Positions 18,167 to 27,138 of a DNA stretch of 56,295 nucleotides are shown here, piece by piece. This stretch comes from an uncultured Alphaproteobacteria bacterium (GTDB taxonomy: Bacteria > Pseudomonadota > Alphaproteobacteria > Micropepsales > Micropepsaceae), in contig CALMGU010000031.1 of the NCBI GenBank assembly GCA_937865685.1, forward strand, positions 1 through 56,295, written 5' to 3'. The first letter of the stretch is position 1. Each line of letters begins with the position of its first letter. A program made the position numbers and the translations under genes. The notes beneath the pieces are model-generated. The model was given only the letters and a program-made list of their open reading frames with translations. It made no database searches and was not told the origin of the DNA.

Positions 18167-18254
18167 CTCCCCCGCGCGGCGAAGCCGCTGGCGGGGGAGT
18201 TCGGTAGCGTCAGCGTACCGAACGTCCGCTAGCGGGCTTGCCTGCGTGGCGGAC
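18167..18254. repeat. Compound palindromic repeat, family B (GAA-loop), copy 1
   Basis: Three hairpins in series. The first is ctcccccgc / gcgggggag (18167-18199) with an inner gcggc-gaa-gccgc stem. The second is gttcggta / taccgaac (18199-18223). The third is gtccgc / gcggac (18224-18254), followed by gatggggg. The first hairpin shares its plan with 36244-36278 and 36353-36381, and the second with 12216-12238. The element fills most of the gap between gnd and the NHL-repeat gene. Confidence 0.7.
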
Positions 18255-18263
18255 GGATGGGGG

Positions 18264-19322
18264 CTATTTTTTAAGCGTATACTTCACCACTGTCTGCTGG
18301 CGGACCTGGGCGCTGTAGATCACGCCGTCATGGACCCAGATGCCTTCGCCGCCGCTGGTGATGTGGCGGTCGGCTTCCGGATCGATATCCGGAATCCAGG
18401 CGCGCACGATGCCGTCCTTGACGCTGCCCAGCCGGATGCCGCGGCCCCAACCGGGGTGGAAGCCATAGGCCACCGGCGTGCGCGATTCCGAATCGGTGCT
18501 GTAGAGGATATCATTCTGGTCGATATAGATGCCGCTGGGGCGCCCGAACTGCGTCCAGATATCAATCAGCTTGCCGTCCTGGCTGAAGATCTGGATGCGG
18601 TTGTTGTAGCGGTCGGCGATGAAAATACGGCCCTTGCTGTCGATCGCCAGGGCATGGGGAACATTGAAACGGCCAAGACCGATTCCCAATCCGCCGAACC
18701 AGCCCACATATTTGCCGTTCTTGTCGAAATGAACGATGCGATGCGTGCCTTCGTTGGGCGTGTGACTTTCAGCAACGAAAATGTCGCCCTGCGGCGAGAC
18801 CAGCACGGCATTGGGCTCGTTGAAGGCATAGATGCCACCCACGAACTTCTGCCCATCGCCCATCACGCCGGGCACACCCAAGGTGCGAAGCACCTTGCCG
18901 TCCCGGTCCATCTCCACCACGTCATTGCCGATGCCGTCGCCGATCGCGCCGTCCGTCAGCCAGAGGTGATCGTTGCTGTCGATGAAGAAGCCGTGCGGGA
19001 AGAGGAATTTGCCCGCGCCGAATGATTTGATGAAATTGCCCTCGGCATCGAATTCCATGATCGGGTCGAGCGTGGAGCCCTTGCAGCTGTTGGCGCCGCA
19101 ACGGTCCGCCACCCAGATATGGCCCTGATGGTCCACCGCCACCGCGCTGCTGGATCCCATCTTGCGTCCGGCCGGCAGCTTCAGGAATCCGTTCACCTGG
19201 GTGTAGGGATTGGGATAGGCGTTGGGGTCCGCGTCGGGCTGATCCAGGGTCTGCGCCAGGGCCGGGGCGGCCAGCAGCAACAAGGCGCACAGCGCACCGG
19301 AAAAAGCCGTCGAATATCGCAT
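18264..19322 (-). CDS. Secreted NHL-repeat protein (peptidyl-alpha-hydroxyglycine amidating lyase-like)
   Basis: 352 residues. A signal peptide (ALCALLLLAAPALAQ) precedes an NHL beta-propeller: repeated units such as VAVDHQGHIWVADR, FIDSNDHLWLTDG, ALAIDSKGRIFIADRYNNR. The overall pattern resembles the amidating-lyase-like family found in bacteria; lyase activity itself is not proven. GGAG lies just before the start, where GTG 19325 and ATG 19322 are both possible. It stands alone. Confidence 0.8.
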   Translation of the reverse strand: MRYSTAFSGALCALLLLAAPALAQTLDQPDADPNAYPNPYTQVNGFLKLPAGRKMGSSSAVAVDHQGHIWVADRCGANSCKGSTLDPIMEFDAEGNFIKSFGAGKFLFPHGFFIDSNDHLWLTDGAIGDGIGNDVVEMDRDGKVLRTLGVPGVMGDGQKFVGGIYAFNEPNAVLVSPQGDIFVAESHTPNEGTHRIVHFDKNGKYVGWFGGLGIGLGRFNVPHALAIDSKGRIFIADRYNNRIQIFSQDGKLIDIWTQFGRPSGIYIDQNDILYSTDSESRTPVAYGFHPGWGRGIRLGSVKDGIVRAWIPDIDPEADRHITSGGEGIWVHDGVIYSAQVRQQTVVKYTLKK

Positions 19323-19519
19323 CACTCAATTCTCCAAAGGGGCGCGCTTTGCGGCGGCGACCCTAGCGAGCCCAAGTTCCCCTGGCGAGTGCCAAACAGA
19401 GGCTGCGGCAGGGAGGCAGGCTCCGGCCCAGACTGGCCGCTAACCGCATGAAATTTCTCAACTTTTGCAGATATTTCGGGGCGTTCTATAAGGGGTAGTC
19501 CAGCGAAGGGAACTTTTCC

Positions 19520-20014
19520 TTGCCCAGGCGGTCGCCGCTTCTGCATTACGCCTATCTGACGGCGATTCTGATCAAGGGATTCGACGGTGCCCTTGAAGCC
19601 TTGGCCGGCATGGTCATCGCCATCACCGGGCCGGAGCGGGTCTATGAATGGGTGATCCGCTTCACCGCGCCCGAACTGACGGGCCATCATCCCGCGCTTC
19701 ACGCCATCCGCAGCGGCGCCACCAGGCTGGCGGAGAGTTCGCACACTTTCGTGATCTTCTATCTTCTGGTCCATGGCGTTCTGAAGCTGGGCGTGGTGCT
19801 GGCCCTGTTGCGCGGTGGCGGACGCCTGGTGTTTCCCGCCGCTTCGCTGATCCTCGGCGCCTTTGTCGCTTATATGGGCGCCGAACTGGCGCGACACTGG
19901 TCGGGCTGGGTGCTCAGCTTCCTTCTGTTCGACCTTCTCACATTGCTGCTGGTGTTGAATGAGTGGCGCAATGTTTCGCGTAACGGCGTATCGCAAAACC
20001 GCGCCGCGAACTGA
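19520..20014 (+). CDS. DUF2127 family membrane protein
   Basis: 164 residues with four predicted helices. LTAILIKGFDGALEALAG at the N-terminus, SSHTFVIFYLLVHGVLKL in the middle and the end LLLVLNEWRN are characteristic of DUF2127 proteins, whose function is unknown. The start is a TTG with AAGGGA eight bases upstream. The 194-base gap to the divergent NHL gene holds no other gene. Confidence 0.8.
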   Translation: MPRRSPLLHYAYLTAILIKGFDGALEALAGMVIAITGPERVYEWVIRFTAPELTGHHPALHAIRSGATRLAESSHTFVIFYLLVHGVLKLGVVLALLRGGGRLVFPAASLILGAFVAYMGAELARHWSGWVLSFLLFDLLTLLLVLNEWRNVSRNGVSQNRAAN

Positions 20015-20138
20015 TTACGCCGTCTCGCGGATTTCGTGGTTAACAATTCGCCAATAGCGCGTGCCGGCATCTCCGCCCCATTAAAGCATCATCCATTTTT
20101 CCCTTCTATCTTCGGCGCTTAATCAGGGCCCGCCGGGA

Positions 20139-22115
<1,977 letters not shown>

Positions 22116-22191
22116 AAACAGGACGCGTGGGTGACCGCCGGCCGTTTGCCATGGTATCACCCAAGGCGAAGACCGTGGAAACCGTCATCCG

Positions 22192-24252
22192 ATGCTCAAG
22201 GACGCATTCGCGCTCCATACCCAGGGAAAGCTCGCCGAAGCCGAGCGCGCCTATGCGGAAATCCTGCGCCGGCAGCCGGGCCATTTCCAGGCTTTGCACC
22301 TTTCCGGCGTGCTGGCATTGCAGCGCGGCCAGGTCGCGCGCAGCATCGAGTTGCTGCGGGAATCGCTGCAGCGCGAGCCGCGCCAGCCGCTGGCGCAGCG
22401 CGATCTGGGCAATGCGTTTCAGCAGGGCGGGCATCTGACCGAAGCTCTGGCCGCCTATGACCGGTCGCTGGCGCTGAAGCCGGACCAACCCGACCTTTAC
22501 AACAATCGCGGCATCGCACTGACCGCTCTGGGCCGGCGCGACGCGGCGCTGGAGAGTTATGGCCGCGCCATCGCGCTCAAGCCCGATTACGCGCAAGCCT
22601 ATAACAATCGCGGAACGCTTCTGTCGGGGAGCGGGCGCGCCGCCGAGGCCCTGGCCGATTTCAACCAGGCCATCGCGCTGGATCCCGCCTATGCCAGGGC
22701 GATGATCAACCGGGCCGGCACGCTGGCCGAGCTGAACCGGGCCGGCGAAGCGCTGGCCGATTGCGACCGCGCCATCGCGATCCATCCGAACAGCGCCGAT
22801 GCGCACCTTCAGCGGGGCAACGTCCTGACCAGCCTGGCGCGGGCCGACGAAGCCCTGGAGAGTTTTGACCGCGCCGTCGCGCTCGATCCGGGCCATGCCG
22901 GCGCGCATAACGGCCGCGGCACGGCATTGGCCATGTTGGGGCGGCCGCAGGATGCACTGGAAGCGCATGACCGCGCCGTTGCGCTCGATCCCAAATCCGC
23001 GGCCGCCCATAATAATCGCGGCACCGCCCTGGCGGCATTGGACCGCTTGGCGGAAGCGCTGGCGGCGCATGACCAGGCGCTGGCGCTCGATCCGGATTTC
23101 GCCATGGCCCATAGCAACCGGGGCACGGCACTGGGGCTGCTGGACCGGCCGGAAGAAGGCCTGGAGAGCCTGGAGCGGGCGTTGGCGCTTCGTCCGGGCT
23201 TGGTCCAGGCGCATATCAACCGTGGCAATTTTCTCATCGATCTCAAGCGCCATGACGACGCGCTGGACAGCTTCGATCGCGCCATCGCCCTGAACGCGGA
23301 ATCGGCGGATGCGCATTTCGGACGCGCGCAAGCCCTGCTCACATCCGGCCGTTATGAAGAGGCATGGCCTGCCTATGAATGGCGTTGGCAGCGCGTCGCG
23401 CCGGATACGTTTCACGATAAAGGCGGCCCACGATGGACGGGGCGGGAAGACATCGCCGGGAAGATTCTGTTCGTGGAAGCCGAGCAAGGGCTGGGCGACA
23501 CGATCCAGTTCTGCCGCTTTGCCAAGCTGGCCGCCGACCGAGGCGCGCATGTGATCCTGATGGTGCAGGCGAGCCTTGCCGGCCTGCTGCAGACACTCGA
23601 TCCGCGGATCGAAATCGTGTCGGCCCCGCCATCCCTCTTCGATTACCATATTCTCTTGCTCAGTCTGCCGCTGGCATTGGGAATCGAAGTCGGCACTATT
23701 CCCGCAGCAACGCCCTATCTCGGCGCGGATCCGGCGCGCGCCGCCGCGATGCGCGCGCGGATCGGCGACAGGGGATTCAAGATCGGGCTCTGCTGGCAAG
23801 GCTCCTATACGTCCCGCACGCGATCCTTCCCGCTCCGCGCCCTCGAGAATATCGCCCACTTCCCGGGCGTGCGCCTGATCAGCCTGCAAAAGGGCGACGG
23901 GATCGAGCAACGCGATGCCCTGCCCAACGGCATGCGGGTGGAGAATCTGGGCGACGATTTTCCGCGGGATTTCGGCGATACCGCCGCGGCGATGGAGGCG
24001 ATGGACCTGATTATCAGTTGCGATACGTCGGTGGCGCATCTTGCGGGCGCCTTGGGGCGGCCGACATGGGTGGCACTGCGCCATGCCGCGGATTGGCGCT
24101 GGCTCATCGACCGCGACGACAGCCCCTGGTATCCGGGGATGAAACTTTTTCGCCAACCCAAACGTGGCGACTGGACCGGGCTCTTTCAGAAAATCGAGGA
24201 AAAGCTTGCGGCAATTGTGGCGACAAAAAGTGTCGACGGGAAATTTGATTAG
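22192..24252 (+). CDS. TPR protein with glycosyltransferase-like (GT9/GT41-type) C-terminal domain
   Basis: 686 residues. About eleven 34-residue tetratricopeptide repeats span residues 1-400, with the recurring pattern AYNNRGxxLxxLGRxxEALxxxDRAIALxP. A C-terminal domain of about 280 residues follows, starting GRYEEAWPAYEWRWQR and containing FVEAEQGLGDTIQFCRF, FKIGLCWQGS and LIISCDTSVAHLAGALG. These are the marks of glycosyltransferase-family-9-like domains in bacterial TPR proteins. The glycosyl donor and acceptor are unknown. No signal peptide. It lies 76 bases after the kinase gene on the same strand. Confidence 0.85.
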   Translation: MLKDAFALHTQGKLAEAERAYAEILRRQPGHFQALHLSGVLALQRGQVARSIELLRESLQREPRQPLAQRDLGNAFQQGGHLTEALAAYDRSLALKPDQPDLYNNRGIALTALGRRDAALESYGRAIALKPDYAQAYNNRGTLLSGSGRAAEALADFNQAIALDPAYARAMINRAGTLAELNRAGEALADCDRAIAIHPNSADAHLQRGNVLTSLARADEALESFDRAVALDPGHAGAHNGRGTALAMLGRPQDALEAHDRAVALDPKSAAAHNNRGTALAALDRLAEALAAHDQALALDPDFAMAHSNRGTALGLLDRPEEGLESLERALALRPGLVQAHINRGNFLIDLKRHDDALDSFDRAIALNAESADAHFGRAQALLTSGRYEEAWPAYEWRWQRVAPDTFHDKGGPRWTGREDIAGKILFVEAEQGLGDTIQFCRFAKLAADRGAHVILMVQASLAGLLQTLDPRIEIVSAPPSLFDYHILLLSLPLALGIEVGTIPAATPYLGADPARAAAMRARIGDRGFKIGLCWQGSYTSRTRSFPLRALENIAHFPGVRLISLQKGDGIEQRDALPNGMRVENLGDDFPRDFGDTAAAMEAMDLIISCDTSVAHLAGALGRPTWVALRHAADWRWLIDRDDSPWYPGMKLFRQPKRGDWTGLFQKIEEKLAAIVATKSVDGKFD

Positions 24253-24268
24253 AAACCGTTATTTGGGA

Positions 24269-24332
24269 TTGACCTTCCATTAAGACGGCGGGCCTAATTT
24301 GACGTCGGCTGGGGCGAATAGGGAGTTCGCCC
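24269..24332 (+). promoter_or_regulatory. sciP leader: promoter-like boxes and a hairpin presenting the ribosome-binding site
   Basis: TTGACC (24269-24274) and CCTAAT (24293-24298), 18 bases apart, form a possible sigma-70 promoter. Just before the ATG, gggcgaa (24312-24318) pairs perfectly with ttcgccc (24326-24332), and the 7-base loop tagggag contains the AGGGAG ribosome-binding site 8 bases from the start. No consensus TTAA-N7-TTAA CtrA box is seen, although TTAA occurs between the promoter boxes. Confidence 0.45.
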
Positions 24333-24333
24333 A

Positions 24334-24690
24334 ATGGGAAGTAGTTTAAGGCCTGTGAACCAGGTGATCGGTCCTGGTGGGAATATCCTCACCTTCGACA
24401 ATCTGCCGCCGAAAAACACCAGACGATGGGTTCCGCGCCGCAAGGCCGAAGTGATTGCCGCGGTGGATGGCGGCCTTCTCACCCTGACCGAAGCCTGCGC
24501 GCGTTACGCGATTTCCCATGAAGAATTCAGTTCCTGGATTCAGGCCTATGCGCGCCACGGTCTTCCCGGCTTGCGCGCCGGGCAGCTGATGGACCGTTGG
24601 ACGACAAAAGATAACGCCGCGACGCCGTTCCGGCTGGAGCCGGACAGGCCCGTGACCCGCGCCGCAACAAGCGGCAAGATCACCAACTAG
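24334..24690 (+). CDS. sciP: CtrA inhibitor SciP (DUF1153 helix-turn-helix protein)
   Basis: 118 residues. VIGPGGNILTFDNLPPKNT, RRWVPRRKAEVIAAVDGGLL and LTEACARYAISHEEFSSW give the full DUF1153/SciP fold with its helix-turn-helix. HGLPGLRA closes the family region, and a low-complexity tail of about 30 residues follows. In Caulobacter the homologue binds CtrA at promoters and blocks CtrA-dependent transcription in G1, so this is strong evidence for an alphaproteobacterial host with the CtrA circuit. The 3' end overlaps the convergent cutC stop by 4 bases. Confidence 0.92.
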   Translation: MGSSLRPVNQVIGPGGNILTFDNLPPKNTRRWVPRRKAEVIAAVDGGLLTLTEACARYAISHEEFSSWIQAYARHGLPGLRAGQLMDRWTTKDNAATPFRLEPDRPVTRAATSGKITN

Positions 24691-25409
24691 AGAGCGGCCA
24701 GCGCTTCCTTCGCCTGGCGTACCGCCGTTTGGCTGGTTTCGCGCGCGTCCGGCGCGATATAGCCGAAACGCACCAGCTTCTCATCGATGTCCGGCCAAGG
24801 CGCGGCGAAAGAGCCGTGCACTTCGCGCACATGGGTCTTCTCGACGATCATGCGGACATTGCCGGGGTTGAGGCCGCTGCCGGCCAGGATTTCCACGCGG
24901 GTCCCCGCGCGGGCCACCATCGCGGCGATGGTTTCCAATCCGTCCGGCGCCTTCAAACTGCCGCCCGATGTAAGGATTGAGCGGAAACCCAGCGCAGCCA
25001 CCATATCCACCGCCGCCAAGGGATCGGGCGACATGTCCACCGTGCGGTTCAATGTCAACTCCAGTCCTTTGGCATGTTCGGCCAGACGCCGGATGGTCTT
25101 TTCGTCCAGGTGCCAGTTGGGAAGGCTGGCGCCGATCACCACGCCGGCAAGGCCCGCCGCCCGCGCGGCATCGATGTCGCCCCGCATCACGTCGATCTCC
25201 GCTTCCGAATAGACATAATCGCCCACGCGGGGACGGATCATGGCGCGGGCGGGACGCCCGCTTTTGGCGGCCAATGCCATGAAGCCCGGGCTTGGTGTCA
25301 GCCCGCCCACCGCCAGGGACGAGCAGAGCTCGATCCGGTCCGCGCCGCCCGCGATCGCCGCGTTCAGGCCCACGGGACTGTCGACACAGACTTCAAGCAA
25401 AACCGGCAT
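24687..25409 (-). CDS. cutC: CutC family protein
   Basis: 240 residues of the CutC TIM-barrel. LLEVCVDSPVGLNAAIAGGADRIELC at the N-terminus, MIRPRVGDYVYS, TLNRTVDMS and ILTSGGS are the conserved phosphate-site-like segments. CutC was named for copper tolerance in E. coli, but its enzymatic role is unsettled. Here it lies 44 bases downstream of nagE on the same strand, so a part in amino-sugar metabolism is worth considering. I start at ATG 25409; GTG 25421 is possible. Confidence 0.88.
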   Translation of the reverse strand: MPVLLEVCVDSPVGLNAAIAGGADRIELCSSLAVGGLTPSPGFMALAAKSGRPARAMIRPRVGDYVYSEAEIDVMRGDIDAARAAGLAGVVIGASLPNWHLDEKTIRRLAEHAKGLELTLNRTVDMSPDPLAAVDMVAALGFRSILTSGGSLKAPDGLETIAAMVARAGTRVEILAGSGLNPGNVRMIVEKTHVREVHGSFAAPWPDIDEKLVRFGYIAPDARETSQTAVRQAKEALAAL

Positions 25410-25453
25410 GTGAATCCCCACAACAATCTTTCTTCTTCTGGCAGAGCCGAAGA

Positions 25454-27136
25454 TCAGGCGCCAGATTTTTCCGCCCAGGCATCGGCATCCGGCCCCAGGA
25501 TGATCTGCCAGCGTGCCGCCCCGGTGCGGACCAGCCCGCGCGGGGCGCTTGCCGCAAGATCGGCTTCGGCCACTTTCGCGGGGTCCTTGACCTCGACCAG
25601 CAGCCGGCTGCCGCGCGCCATAAGTTCCACCAGATTGCTCCGGCCGCCCAAAGTGCCGAGCAGCCGGTCCCGATCCACCGTCTGCGCCTTTGCGCCGCCC
25701 GCCACCACCTTGCGCATATCGCCCGCCACTTGATCGGCCACCGGCCCCAGCACGATCTGAATGGCTTTTTCGGATGGCCGGATCACGCCGCGCGCGCCCA
25801 AGGCCTTCAGCGCCGCCTCATCGACCTTGCTCTGATCGGCAACGATCAGACGCAGGCGCGTGGTGCAGGCGTCGATGGACACCAGATTGGCGGCGCCGCC
25901 CAGCGCGGCGACGAAGCCTTCTTCCCGGGTGCCGGATATGGCCTGGGATGCGGCGGGCGATGCGGCCGTCTTTTCGCGGCCCGGTGTCGCCAGATCGAAC
26001 CATTGGATGGTGAAACGGAAGACCGTGTAATAAAGCGCGAAATAGGCCGCGCCCACCGGCAGCAGCAGCAAGGGCCGCGTCGCCAATTTGAAATTGATCA
26101 GATAATCGATCAGCCCCGCCGAGAATGTGTAGCCCATATGAACGCCCAGCAGATTCATGATCAGGGCGGAGAGGCCGCTCATCAAGGCATGCAACGCATA
26201 CAGAATCGGCGCCTGGAAGATGAAGGAGAATTCGATCGGCTCGGTGACGCCGGTAATGAAGACGGTCAGCGCCATCGACAGGAACATGCCCGCCACCGCC
26301 GCTTTCCGGTCCGGCCGCGCCGCGTGATACATGGCAAGGCACGCGGCCGGCAGGCCGAACATCATCACCGGGAAGAAGCCAGCCAGGAACGCGCCCGCCG
26401 TGGGATCACCGGCGAAGAAGCGGTTCAGGTCGCCAAACACGCCGTGATAATCGCCCATGATGAAATAGACGAAATTGTTCAGGATGTGGTGCAGGCCCAC
26501 AATGATCAGCAGCCGGTTGAGAACGCCGAAGACGAACGGGCCCAAAAGCCCATGGGCCAGCACGGCCCGGCTGGCCACATCGATGCCGTGATTGAGGCCC
26601 TGCCAGCCAAAGCCGAACATCGCCGCCAGCCCCAAGCCGCCCAGGCCCGCGATGATCGGCACGGACCGGCGGCCGCCGAAGAAAGCCAGATATTCCGGCA
26701 GCTTCAAACCATGGAAGCGGTTATAGGCATAGCCCGCGATGATGCCGGACAGAAGCCCCATCGGCACGCCGCTGCGCGAGATCGCGTCATTCTTGAAGGT
26801 GGCGACGGTCATGGCCTGAAACGCGGCGGGCACATCCTTCAAAAGATCGGCCGGCGGCTGCAGCAAGGCGATGGCGCCCTTGCTGGCAATCAGAAAACAG
26901 ATCGCGCCCGCAAGTCCCGCCGCGCCGTTATTGTCCTTGGCCAAACCCACCGCCACACCGATGGCGAACAAAAGGCCCAGATTGGAAAACACCGCGTCGC
27001 CCGCCGCCGCGATGAAAGGCAGATTCAAAAGATCGGGCTGCCCCAGCCTGAGCAGCAATCCGGCGATGGGCAATGCCGCGATGGGAAGAAGCAGCGCGCC
27101 GCCCAAAGGCTGTAGCCAGTTCATGATGGACCGCAT
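25454..27136 (-). CDS. nagE: PTS N-acetylglucosamine-specific EIICB with an extra EIIB-like domain
   Basis: 560 residues. The EIIC membrane domain spans about 1-370 (LQPLGGALLLPIAALPIAG, then the GITEPIEF-type motif seen here as GVTEPIEFSF). An EIIB domain at about 403-476 has the phosphoryl-acceptor cysteine in DACTTRLRL (Cys424). A second EIIB-like domain at about 490-553 repeats the first (LGG..NLV, RL, RG.(V/I)R, QI(V/I)LGP.AD) but has Arg in place of the Cys. ATG 27136, seven bases after GGAG, is preferred to TTG 27142. It imports and phosphorylates GlcNAc with the fused EIIA-HPr-EI protein upstream. Confidence 0.92.
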   Translation of the reverse strand: MRSIMNWLQPLGGALLLPIAALPIAGLLLRLGQPDLLNLPFIAAAGDAVFSNLGLLFAIGVAVGLAKDNNGAAGLAGAICFLIASKGAIALLQPPADLLKDVPAAFQAMTVATFKNDAISRSGVPMGLLSGIIAGYAYNRFHGLKLPEYLAFFGGRRSVPIIAGLGGLGLAAMFGFGWQGLNHGIDVASRAVLAHGLLGPFVFGVLNRLLIIVGLHHILNNFVYFIMGDYHGVFGDLNRFFAGDPTAGAFLAGFFPVMMFGLPAACLAMYHAARPDRKAAVAGMFLSMALTVFITGVTEPIEFSFIFQAPILYALHALMSGLSALIMNLLGVHMGYTFSAGLIDYLINFKLATRPLLLLPVGAAYFALYYTVFRFTIQWFDLATPGREKTAASPAASQAISGTREEGFVAALGGAANLVSIDACTTRLRLIVADQSKVDEAALKALGARGVIRPSEKAIQIVLGPVADQVAGDMRKVVAGGAKAQTVDRDRLLGTLGGRSNLVELMARGSRLLVEVKDPAKVAEADLAASAPRGLVRTGAARWQIILGPDADAWAEKSGA

Positions 27137-27138
27137 GA

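Noticed and set aside
24265..24310. CtrA-binding site before sciP
   Set aside because: Only an isolated TTAA and a TAAT occur; the TTAA-N7-TTAA spacing is not met.
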